In this document: piece by piece, positions 8,043 through 15,394 of the stretch
Position numbering within the stretch: the first letter of the stretch is position 1
Layout of the letters: each line of letters starts with the position of its first letter
Assembly: GCA_012729555.1 (NCBI GenBank)
Contig: JAAYCX010000010.1
Span: forward strand, 62,001 to 126,000
DNA: 64,000 nucleotides
Reading direction: 5' to 3'
From: Acidobacteriota bacterium
GTDB taxonomy: Bacteria; Acidobacteriota; UBA6911
The notes under the pieces: model-generated
What the model saw: the letters and a program-made list of their open reading frames with translations, nothing else
Told to the model about the DNA's origin: nothing
Databases searched by the model: none
Position numbers and translations under genes: made by a program

Positions 8043-9848
8043 ATGACGGGAGAATACCGACCCACCACCGGTATCGCCGAGGTGGACAGGGCGATCGGCG
8101 GCGTGATCAGCGGCGACAACCTGGTCTGGGAGATCGATTCCGGCGTCGCCGGGGATCATTTCATCTCCAATTTCGTCGAAGCCTGCGAGGAGGGGGGGGT
8201 TCCCGTCGTCTATGTCAGTTTCAACCGCTCCCCCCAGACGATCGCCTCCAAATATGCCAAATTGATGACCTCGGGGCGATTCTCGCTCATCGATTGCTTT
8301 TCTTCCGGGAAGGGCAACTCCGACGAGGTGTTTCTGAAGTTTTTTGACGATCCCGCCCGGGATGCCGTGCATGCCCCGGTTCACATCGCCGATCCTGCGG
8401 ATCCCGCGCGCCTGGAACAGGCGATCGTCGAAGTCGGCACCCGCGGGGGGCAGTCGGCCAACTACATTTTCGATTCCCTCACGGGAATGCTCGATCTGTG
8501 GGGGGACGAAAACCGGGTAGTCCGCCTTTTCGGGCACCTCTGCCCGCGGCTCTACGACCTGAACACCCTCGCCTGCTGGCTCATTGAAAAGGAAGCCCAT
8601 ACCGAGGCGTTTCTCGCCAAGGTGCGCCACATCACCCAGGTGGTCATGGAGGTGTCGCTGCTCAACGGTCAGCGGGCGCTCACGGTCCGCAAGGCCGCCG
8701 GCCGCAACGCCGCGATCGGCATCCCCCAGCCCCTGGATTTCGACGAGAGCCGTTTCATCCAGGACGGCGAATTCCGGGGAGGGCGCCACGTCGACCGGAT
8801 GACGCGGCGCGGGGAGGCGCTGCGGCGTACTTACCGCGTCGACAGTATCGTGGGCGGGAGCGCGGCGATCCGGCGGCTGTTGGGACTGGCGGCGACCGCG
8901 GCTCGTTCGCGTTCCTCGGTTCTGATTACGGGCGAGACCGGAACCGGCAAGGAGCTGATCGCCAACGTGGTCCACTACAACAGCGACCGCGCCGCCGGCC
9001 CCCTGGTCAAGGTCAACTGCGGCGCGCTTCCCGAAAGCCTCCTGGAATCGGAGCTTTTCGGACACGTGAAGGGGGCCTTTACCGGAGCCGTCAGGGATTA
9101 CGAGGGGCGCTTCCGCGCGGCCGAAGGGGGGACCCTCTTCCTCGACGAGGTCAGCGAGATGAGCCCGCGGCTGCAGGTGAAGCTGCTGCGCGTGCTGCAG
9201 GAGCGGCAGCTGGAACCGGTCGGTTCCAGCCGGACCCTGGCGGTAGATGTCCGCATCGTCGCGGCCACCGGGATGGATCTGCGCGCCGAGATCAAGGCGG
9301 GGCGCTTCCGACAGGACCTGTTCTATCGACTGAACGTGATTCCCGTCCGCATTCCCCCGCTGCGCGAGCGGCGCGAGGATATCCCGCTGCTTGCGGACCA
9401 CTTTCTCGAAAAGTACAACCGCGAGGCCGGCCGGCGGGTCGGCCATATACCCAGAGAGGTCCTGGCCGTCATGCTCGCCCATGCCTGGCCGGGGAATGTC
9501 CGCGAACTGGAGAACTGTATCGAGCGGGCGGTGGTCATGAGCCCGGATGACACGATATCCCTGGACCTGCTCCCCGAGGAGATCAGGGAGAGCGTGCCCC
9601 CGGGTTCCGGGGGCGAGGCGGAATCCTCCCCGGATCCCCGATCCGAATTGCGCCGGGCGGTTCTGCAGTTCCTCGCCTCCCGCAAGGATCCCGCCGGTGT
9701 GCGTGCCCTCCTGCTGGAAACGGTTGAAGAGGCTTTGCTTCGGCGCCTGGTGGAATCGAATCTCTACAGCCAGCGTGAACTGGCCCAGATGCTTGACCTC
9801 AGCCGCGTAACGCTCCGAAAAAAACTGGCTCACTACGGGATCTCCTGA
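8043..9848 (+). CDS. Sigma-54-dependent transcriptional activator with degenerate KaiC/RecA-like N-terminal domain
   Basis: Enhancer-binding protein of about 601 residues. Residues 1-240 resemble a KaiC/RecA-type domain ([34 protein letters not shown]), but the Walker A position reads [11 protein letters not shown] and lacks the GKT/S, so nucleotide hydrolysis there is unlikely. The central AAA+ domain is complete: Walker A GETGTGKE (297-304), GAFTGA loop (344-349, contacts sigma-54), and Walker [10 protein letters not shown]. The C-terminus carries a Fis-type helix-turn-helix ([20 protein letters not shown]). The ATG at 8043 is preferred; an ATG at 8034 and a GTG at 8010 are alternatives, the latter inside the repeat. 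It lies between two sigma-54 promoters that it probably serves. The N-terminal domain presumably senses a ligand or partner, but which one is unknown. Confidence 0.9.
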   Translation: MTGEYRPTTGIAEVDRAIGGVISGDNLVWEIDSGVAGDHFISNFVEACEEGGVPVVYVSFNRSPQTIASKYAKLMTSGRFSLIDCFSSGKGNSDEVFLKFFDDPARDAVHAPVHIADPADPARLEQAIVEVGTRGGQSANYIFDSLTGMLDLWGDENRVVRLFGHLCPRLYDLNTLACWLIEKEAHTEAFLAKVRHITQVVMEVSLLNGQRALTVRKAAGRNAAIGIPQPLDFDESRFIQDGEFRGGRHVDRMTRRGEALRRTYRVDSIVGGSAAIRRLLGLAATAARSRSSVLITGETGTGKELIANVVHYNSDRAAGPLVKVNCGALPESLLESELFGHVKGAFTGAVRDYEGRFRAAEGGTLFLDEVSEMSPRLQVKLLRVLQERQLEPVGSSRTLAVDVRIVAATGMDLRAEIKAGRFRQDLFYRLNVIPVRIPPLRERREDIPLLADHFLEKYNREAGRRVGHIPREVLAVMLAHAWPGNVRELENCIERAVVMSPDDTISLDLLPEEIRESVPPGSGGEAESSPDPRSELRRAVLQFLASRKDPAGVRALLLETVEEALLRRLVESNLYSQRELAQMLDLSRVTLRKKLAHYGIS

Positions 9849-9946
9849 AGCCACCGCTCCACAGCCCGCATCCCCCCCCAGTGATAAAACTCATTTTTTT
9901 AACAACTTAATCCGATTGGGCCGCCGAAGCATCGGTGGAAATTAAT

Positions 9947-9962
9947 TGTCCTGATTGGGACA
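9947..9962 (+). promoter_or_regulatory. Candidate enhancer (activator-binding) site
   Basis: The inverted repeat TGTCC-N6-GGACA lies about 130 bases upstream of the sigma-54 promoter at 10079, in an AT-rich region, at a typical distance for an enhancer-binding protein. The link to the neighbouring activator is inference. Confidence 0.35.
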
Positions 9963-10078
9963 TAATCTATACCAAATCTCTCCCGGGTCGGCTCGAATGA
10001 TATTGAAGGGCGTTATCATAAAATATGTATGTGTTGACTTGTAACGGATAAAAAAATTAACAACGGGATTCCTGTTTC

Positions 10079-10094
10079 TGGCACGCCCATTGCA
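10079..10094 (+). promoter_or_regulatory. Sigma-54 (-24/-12) promoter of the glutamate-synthase/Hdr/MetFV cluster
   Basis: TGGCACGCCCATTGCA is a perfect match to the sigma-54 consensus, including spacing. Transcription would start near 10106, about 33 bases before the ATG at 10139. The 290-base region between the activator gene and this operon is markedly AT-rich compared with its surroundings and holds no gene. Confidence 0.88.
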
Positions 10095-10138
10095 ATGCAA
10101 TTTGCGGTGTATGTTCACCCTGGCGAAAGGAAACTGCA

Positions 10139-10471
10139 ATGACGGATAAGCTTGCCTATCGAGGGCTTTGCGAGACCTGCGAGCATGACGCCACGTGCAT
10201 GCTGCACAGAAGCTCTCGGCTGGAAATCATTCAGTGCGAGGAGTTTTCCACCCGCCCGGCCGCAAGCCGCCCCCGTTCCCCCCTTGAGACCGGCGCGATC
10301 GAAGACCCGATGGACGCCTTCCGGATGGGGCTGTGCGCCAACTGTCTGAATGTGGCCGGCTGCGGATTTCCGAATGCGTGCAAAGGAGTCCTGCAGTGTG
10401 AGGAATACATCCTGGATGAGGCCGGAGCGGTCCCGCAGGCGAAGGCGGAAAATTCCAGGTCGGCGGCCTAG
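10139..10471 (+). CDS. Small protein with two tandem Cys4 motifs
   Basis: A 110-residue soluble protein and the first gene of the sigma-54-driven operon, with GAAAGGA before the ATG. It consists of two copies of the pattern C-x2-C-x5-C-x11/12-C-E-E-[F/Y]: first CETCEHDATC and later IIQCEEF, second CANCLNVAGC and later VLQCEEY, joined by a Pro/Arg/Ser-rich linker. Each unit could bind one zinc or iron-sulfur centre. I know similar small Cys proteins only as uncharacterised neighbours of redox genes in anaerobes. A scaffold, electron-carrier or redox-sensor role for the complex encoded downstream is inference from position. Confidence 0.8.
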   Translation: MTDKLAYRGLCETCEHDATCMLHRSSRLEIIQCEEFSTRPAASRPRSPLETGAIEDPMDAFRMGLCANCLNVAGCGFPNACKGVLQCEEYILDEAGAVPQAKAENSRSAA

Positions 10472-10493
10472 GTTCTGGATGGAGGAGGGGCGG

Positions 10494-11063
10494 TTGTCAA
10501 CCACCCGGGAAACCGATCGAATTGCATTGTTTGTGTGCGCCAATTGCGCGCGTCCCGGCAGGAAACCCACATCGGCTGAACGGGCTCGGCCGGTGATCCC
10601 GGGTTTCAACCTGCCGGGACGCGTGGATCGGGTGGTCCTCCCCTGCGCCGGGAGGCTCCAGCCCGAGCATGTCCTGAAGGCGTTCGAAGCCGGGTGCCGC
10701 GTCGTCAGCGTGGTGGCCTGCGAAGAACAGAACTGCCATCACGCCGAGGGAAGCCGCCGCTGCAGCCTGCGTGTGCAGTACGTCCGGTCGCTGCTGGAGG
10801 AAATCGGGTTGGGGGAGGGGCGGCTGGTCCTGGCGCATCTCCCCGGGTCGGCCCTGGAGGACCTGAAGGTGTCCGCAGGGAGGCCGGCGGCGGGGATATC
10901 CCCGGACGGCCCGGCCGCCCGCCTCGAGGGGATCCGGAAGGCAATCCTCGAGGCGCTCGGCGACTCCCCCCCGAATCCGCTCGCCGAGCCGGAGCCCGGC
11001 AGCGGGGCCGGCGCCGCGCGGGCGGAATCGCTCCCCCCCGGCGGGGGGGTGCGGCATGAATAG
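10494..11063 (+). CDS. MvhD/FlpD-like hydrogenase iron-sulfur subunit family protein (first copy)
   Basis: Protein of about 189 residues resembling MvhD, the small [2Fe-2S] subunit that passes electrons to HdrA in methanogens and in Hdr-linked complexes. It has the N-terminal CANC motif after a beta strand (ALFVCANCARPG), a second cysteine in VVLPCAGRLQPEHVLKAFEAG, and CEEQNCHH ... RRC, followed by YVRSLLEEIGLGEGRL, typical of the family. The C-terminal tail (about 45 residues) is low complexity. The TTG at 10494 is chosen because GGAGGAGGGG ends 3 bases before it; an in-frame ATG at 10479 overlaps that ribosome site. It overlaps the MetF-like gene by 8 bases, so the two are translationally coupled. 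Confidence 0.82.
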   Translation: MSTTRETDRIALFVCANCARPGRKPTSAERARPVIPGFNLPGRVDRVVLPCAGRLQPEHVLKAFEAGCRVVSVVACEEQNCHHAEGSRRCSLRVQYVRSLLEEIGLGEGRLVLAHLPGSALEDLKVSAGRPAAGISPDGPAARLEGIRKAILEALGDSPPNPLAEPEPGSGAGAARAESLPPGGGVRHE

Positions 11064-11970
11064 GTTCGGCAGGGCGCTCCTTTCGGGCCGGACGCTGGTG
11101 ACGGCCGAGTGCCTCCCTCCCCGGGGAGCCGACGCGGACGTCATGAGGGAGCTTTCCGCCTCGCTCCCCCGGGAACTGGACGGGATCGTGGTGCCGGACA
11201 ATCCCGACCGGGTGCGCGCATCGGCCCTTTCCTGCGGCGCCCTGCTGGCCAGGGAAAGGGGGAGGAGCGTCATCATGGCGATGACGTCGCGCGACCGGAA
11301 CCGCATCGGGCTGGTAAGCGACGCGCTCGGCGCCGCCGCCCTGGATATCGAGGCCATCCTGTGCCTGGGAGGGCGGCACCAGTCCTCGGGAATCGCGCCC
11401 GAGGCCGCTGCGGCCCGCGACCTCGACTCGATCCAGCTGACGCAGGCCCTGAAGAAAATGGCCCTCTACGGTTCCAGCATGAACGGCCGGAAACTGGAGC
11501 CCGAAATCAAGCTGCAGATCGGGGCGACGGCGAACCCCTACCTGCGCCCCCTGGACCTGAACCTGCTTCGGGTCAGGATGAAGGTCCACATCGGCGCGGA
11601 CTTCCTCTTTACCCACGCCGTCTTCGACCTGGACGGCTTCGGGCAATGGCTGGACGCCGTGCGCTCCCTGGGCCTGGACAAGCGCACCGCCATCATCGCG
11701 AGCGTGCTGCCGCTCGGAAGCGTGGAGCGGGCGCGCGAGCTCGACCGGAGCGGGATCTACGGCCCGGTCGGGGAAGGGGTGATCGCAAGGCTCGCCCGTT
11801 CGGCCGACCCCGTCAGGGAAGGAATCCTCATCGCCGCCGAGGTGGCGAAGAAACTGAAGGAACTCCCCGGCATCCGGGGGATCCACATCCTCTCGGGGGG
11901 AGCGGAGTCCCGGGCGGCCGAGGTCATGCGGCAGGCTGGGCTCCCGATGGTCCCGAGCCCCGCGAACTGA
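11056..11970 (+). CDS. Methylenetetrahydrofolate reductase-like protein (MetF family)
   Basis: A 304-residue flavin TIM-barrel protein of the MetF family, which reduces 5,10-methylene-THF to 5-methyl-THF in one-carbon metabolism. Seen in the sequence: LVTAECLPPRG with the conserved Glu (E18), MAMTSRDRNRIGL, AARDLDSIQLTQALKKM, and ADFLFTHAVFDLDGF near residue 195. The segment ILCLGGRH (102-109) carries Arg107 where MetF proteins usually have the folate-protonating Asp (Asp120 in E. coli; alignment from memory), so activity on the usual substrate is uncertain. In acetogens MetF pairs with MetV and Hdr/MvhD proteins, and all of these are encoded in this operon. Confidence 0.82.
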   Translation: MNRFGRALLSGRTLVTAECLPPRGADADVMRELSASLPRELDGIVVPDNPDRVRASALSCGALLARERGRSVIMAMTSRDRNRIGLVSDALGAAALDIEAILCLGGRHQSSGIAPEAAAARDLDSIQLTQALKKMALYGSSMNGRKLEPEIKLQIGATANPYLRPLDLNLLRVRMKVHIGADFLFTHAVFDLDGFGQWLDAVRSLGLDKRTAIIASVLPLGSVERARELDRSGIYGPVGEGVIARLARSADPVREGILIAAEVAKKLKELPGIRGIHILSGGAESRAAEVMRQAGLPMVPSPAN

Positions 11971-11981
11971 AGAGAGCCGGA

Positions 11982-13436
11982 ATGCCCGATCGCTACCACA
12001 TCCATACTGTTCCGACCCCGGGAAGGTTTTACCGGACCGGCAAGTTCGGCGGCATCGACTGGCGCGAGGACTGCTCGCGTTGCGCCAACTGCGTCAAGCT
12101 CCGCTGCTGCTTCGACGTGTACGCCCACGAGGGGGTCCATAACCGGGATCCGCTGGCGCCCATCGGGACCCTGAACGAATGCAAGGCGTGTTTCTCCTGC
12201 GTCCAGGGGTGTACGAAAGGGCTGCTCAGCCTCTCGGTCAACCCGGAATTCCTGGAGATGGGAGACGATTACTGGACGCCCGATATCCTCCTCTCCACCT
12301 GGAACCAGGCCGATTCCGGCAAGATCCCGGTTTCCGGAGCGGGATATCGCGGGCGGTTTCACGGTCCCGGGTTCGATTCCATCTGGACCGACATGTCCGA
12401 AATCGTCCGCCCGACGCGCGACGGCATCCACGGCCGGGAGTATATCTCGACCTCGGTAGACATCGGCCCGAAGCCGATGCGCCTCTGCTTCTCCCCCGAG
12501 GGCAGGCTGCTTTCGCCGCCCGCCGAGCTGCTGGAGCTGCAGCTCCCCGCCGTCCTGGACCTCGATCCCCGGATCGATTCGAATTCGCGTCTGGCGCGCG
12601 CGCGCGCCATGGCCGCCAGGGATCTCAGGACCGTCGCGATGGTCGCCGCCGCGGAAGCGGCGGGACTGAGTCCCGATCTCCGGCCCTTCGTGGTCCCCGT
12701 CTTCCGTGGCGGGGACGCGCCGGAGCTCGGGGCGATCGAAGCCGTGGACAGGATGGCGGAACTCGTCGACGGGCCGGGCCTCATAGCCCTGGCCGAGGCG
12801 GTCCGCGCGGCGACGCCCGGGGCGATTCTCTCGATCCGCCTCCGGCTGGCTCCCGGAACCGGCGATCGGGTCATGGCCCTTTTCCGCGCGGGGTTCCGGG
12901 TATTCCATCTCTCGGCGGACCTGCACGGGCGCATGCAGGGGGAGGACGGTTCCGCCGGTCCGCATATCAAGGACGCGCTCCGCGTCATCCATGGGGACCT
13001 GGTCGGCGCGGGGGTGCGCGACGAGGTCACCCTGATCGTTTCCGGGGGGATCGCGCTGGCCGAACATATGGCCAAATCGATCCTGTGCGGCGCGGATCTC
13101 GTGGGCGTGGATACGGCGCTCTCCGTTGCCCTCGGCTGCCGGGTCTGCCGCGGAAACGGTCCGCTCCAGGGGGAGGCGGGGGGGGACGGTGCCGCTTCGT
13201 CCTGCAGCCGGTGCCCGGCGGGGATCGACGGGGCGGATGCCGCCTACGCCGCCCGGCGGATGGTCAACCTGATGGGCGCCTGGCACAGCCAGCTGATCGA
13301 GGTGCTGGGGGCCATGGGGATCCGGGAGGTGCGCCGCCTGCGGGGGGAGATGGGGCGCGCCATCTTCATGGAGGAGATTGAAAAGGAGGCCTTCGGCGAC
13401 CTGCTGCGCGTCACCGGAGGGCAGGGCGTCGCATGA
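11982..13436 (+). CDS. Divergent glutamate-synthase FMN-domain paralogue with N-terminal 2x[4Fe-4S] ferredoxin module
   Basis: A 484-residue protein. Residues 31-43 (CSRCANC ... CC) and 67-77 (CKACFSCVQGC) form two ferredoxin-like cysteine sets. The C-terminal third matches the end of the GltS FMN barrel (DEVTLIVSGGIALAEHMAKS, CGADLVGVDTALSVALGC, then a Cys-rich stretch and MVNLMGAWHSQLIEVLGAMG). The middle, however, lacks the NSFSCTGEGG and GSYGGTGA loops that its neighbour has for FMN and substrate. It shares the WTPDILLSTWNQA block with that neighbour, so the two are paralogues. It is probably a non-catalytic, electron-transferring partner. The ATG at 11982 lies 11 bases after the metF-like stop. 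Confidence 0.75.
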   Translation: MPDRYHIHTVPTPGRFYRTGKFGGIDWREDCSRCANCVKLRCCFDVYAHEGVHNRDPLAPIGTLNECKACFSCVQGCTKGLLSLSVNPEFLEMGDDYWTPDILLSTWNQADSGKIPVSGAGYRGRFHGPGFDSIWTDMSEIVRPTRDGIHGREYISTSVDIGPKPMRLCFSPEGRLLSPPAELLELQLPAVLDLDPRIDSNSRLARARAMAARDLRTVAMVAAAEAAGLSPDLRPFVVPVFRGGDAPELGAIEAVDRMAELVDGPGLIALAEAVRAATPGAILSIRLRLAPGTGDRVMALFRAGFRVFHLSADLHGRMQGEDGSAGPHIKDALRVIHGDLVGAGVRDEVTLIVSGGIALAEHMAKSILCGADLVGVDTALSVALGCRVCRGNGPLQGEAGGDGAASSCSRCPAGIDGADAAYAARRMVNLMGAWHSQLIEVLGAMGIREVRRLRGEMGRAIFMEEIEKEAFGDLLRVTGGQGVA

Positions 13437-13506
13437 CCGAAGGGTCCTGCGTCGGTTGGATGCCCCCGGTCCCGGGCGGTTCGCGGGGCCTTCGGCATCA
13501 TCGGGC

Positions 13507-13678
13507 ATCCTTACAGGGCGGATGGCTTTGCCGGAATCGACATCAGATGCCTCGCCGGCTCGAGCTATTTCCCGGACCGTTCAGGGTCAGCTCCTTCCTG
13601 AACCGGCGGGGGAAAATAGCCGGGCGCGAGCCGGCGAGCCGCTGCTGGCGGGCGGCAGGCCAAATGCCCTGTAAGGAT
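13507..13678 (+). repeat. 172-base imperfect hairpin with 13-base terminal inverted repeats
   Basis: This fills most of the 315-base gap inside the operon (13437-13751). The ends are exact inverted repeats (ATCCTTACAGGGC at 13507-13519; complement at 13666-13678). Inside are further nested pairs: CTCGCCGGCTCG (13551-13562) with 13627-13638, GCTATTTCCC (13564-13573) with GGGAAAATAGC (13610-13620), and CCGTTCAGG with CCTGAACCGG around an apical loop near 13590. It could be a MITE-like insertion or a structured leader/attenuator before the next gene. No convincing coding sequence is present. Confidence 0.7.
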
Positions 13679-13751
13679 CCGGGGGCCCCGGCATCCCGCG
13701 CGTGCGGATCGTCGGGGCCCTTCAAGAGTAATGTTTAGCACAGGTGAGGGT

Positions 13752-15344
13752 ATGACGACAACCATTGCCGAAGCCAGGATACCCCGCGAGCCGTATCCCG
13801 CGGAATCTCCCGCCGGTTATCCCCGGGAGAAGGTCTCCCGCGAGGTGCGTCCCGCCCCCGAGCGCTACCGCAACGCCATCGGCAAATACCGGATCACGCG
13901 CTCGGCGGGCTGCGACTCCTGCGGGCTGTGCGTGGAAGCCTGTGCCCGCGGGGTTCACATCAAGCCGGAGGCGTATGCCCTGGTCTGGCGGCCGGAGGAC
14001 CACCGCTGCATCGGGCCCTCCTGTGCGGAGAGCGGGGATTCGTGCATCAGCCGCTGCCCGAGGCAGGCGCTGTCGCTTCGGCTGAACCCTGACGTGGAGT
14101 GCCTCGGAGATCCGCGCTGGACCGCCGACCTGATCCTTTCCACCTGGCACCAGGCGGAAACCGGCCACCGCCCCCCGGCCCACCTCGAGTACCGCCACGG
14201 CGACTCGGGCGGGGGATTCGACCGGATCCGCTTCCGCTTCGAGGTGCCGGGGGCCGCCCCGGGCGGATCCCTCCGTGCGGCCGAAGGGAACTCCGACGGC
14301 GCGGCGCCGGCGGGCCGCCGGATCGATCTCGGCCTGGACCTGAACCGCCGCGGCGACGGCCGCCCGCAGGTCCACGTCGACATCCCCGTCTACGGCGGGG
14401 GGATGAGCTTCGGATCGGTGAGCATCCACACGATCCTGGCCAAGGCGCGCGCGGCCGCGGCCTGGAACAGCTTCAGCTGCACCGGCGAGGGGGGGTACCC
14501 GGACCGCCTCCACCCCTACGACGACCACATGATCACCCAGGTGGCGACGGGTCTTTTCGGCGTGCGCGAGGAGACCATCCAGAGGGTGCGCATAGTGGAG
14601 TTCAAGTACGCCCAGGGGGCCAAGCCGGGGCTGGGAGGCCACCTCCTCGGGGACAAGAACACCCCGGCCGTGGCCCGCATGCGCGGTGCGGTCCCCGGAA
14701 ACGCCCTGTTCAGCCCGTTTCCGTTTCACAGTGTCTACAGCGTGGAGGACCACAAGAAGCACCTGGACTGGATCAAGGAGATGAATCCCTGCTGCCTGGT
14801 CAGCGTCAAGGTGTCCACCCCCACCGACGTGGACATGGTGGCGGTGGGGAGCTACTATGCCGGGGCCCACATCATCCATCTCGACGGCAGCTACGGCGGG
14901 ACCGGCGCCGCGCCCGACATCGCCAAGAAGAACATCGCCATGCCGATCGAGTACGCGATCCCCAAGGTCCACAGGTTCCTCGTCGATGAGGGGATCCGGG
15001 AGAAGGTGACCCTCATCGCCTCCGGCGGTATCCGCACGGCCCACGACTGCCTGAAGGCCATCGCCCTGGGGGCCGACGGGGTGGTGATCGGAACCGCCGA
15101 AATGGTGGCCCTCGGCTGTGTCCGCTGCGCCTGCTGCGAAAGCGGGCGCGGGTGCCCGCGCGGGATCGCCCCCACCGACCCGGAACTCGTCGGGCTGGTG
15201 GATCCCGACTGGGCGACGCAGAGGCTCGTCAACCTCCAGAACGCATGGCACGAAGAGATGCTGGCCGTCCTGGGACGGCTGGGCATGGCCTCGATCCGCG
15301 ACCTGCGCGGACGGAGCGACCTCCTCTGCCTTCTCTCGGATTGA
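13752..15344 (+). CDS. Glutamate synthase central/FMN domain protein with ferredoxin module (archaeal-type GltB)
   Basis: A 530-residue catalytic subunit candidate for glutamate synthase (2-oxoglutarate plus ammonia to glutamate on FMN). The N-terminus has C54, C57, C60 and C64 and a second set at C86, C91, C98 and C102. The FMN barrel is complete: VYGGGMSFGSVS, NSFSCTGEGGYPDRL, LVSVKVSTPTDVDMVAVG, DGSYGGTGAAPDIAKKN, TLIASGGIRTAHD, ADGVVIGTAEMVALGC, followed by the Cys-rich CVRCACCESGRGCPRGI that matches the 3Fe-4S site. It lacks amidotransferase and GXGXG domains, which are supplied by the next gene. The ATG at 13752 follows AGGTGAGGG; an upstream in-frame ATG at 13731 is less likely. Confidence 0.9.
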   Translation: MTTTIAEARIPREPYPAESPAGYPREKVSREVRPAPERYRNAIGKYRITRSAGCDSCGLCVEACARGVHIKPEAYALVWRPEDHRCIGPSCAESGDSCISRCPRQALSLRLNPDVECLGDPRWTADLILSTWHQAETGHRPPAHLEYRHGDSGGGFDRIRFRFEVPGAAPGGSLRAAEGNSDGAAPAGRRIDLGLDLNRRGDGRPQVHVDIPVYGGGMSFGSVSIHTILAKARAAAAWNSFSCTGEGGYPDRLHPYDDHMITQVATGLFGVREETIQRVRIVEFKYAQGAKPGLGGHLLGDKNTPAVARMRGAVPGNALFSPFPFHSVYSVEDHKKHLDWIKEMNPCCLVSVKVSTPTDVDMVAVGSYYAGAHIIHLDGSYGGTGAAPDIAKKNIAMPIEYAIPKVHRFLVDEGIREKVTLIASGGIRTAHDCLKAIALGADGVVIGTAEMVALGCVRCACCESGRGCPRGIAPTDPELVGLVDPDWATQRLVNLQNAWHEEMLAVLGRLGMASIRDLRGRSDLLCLLSD

Positions 15345-15394
15345 CGGCGCGGCCGGTCCGCGCCGGGAAAACGGATTATGGGAAGGAAACGTCA

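Noticed and set aside
7227-9854. Long minus-strand open frame across amtB and the activator
   Set aside because: Same signature of a GC-rich shadow. It runs through the repeat and two well-supported genes.
13378-13738. Short plus-strand open frames in the gap between the two GltB-like genes
   Set aside because: They run through the nested hairpin, have no good ribosome site and no sensible protein features.
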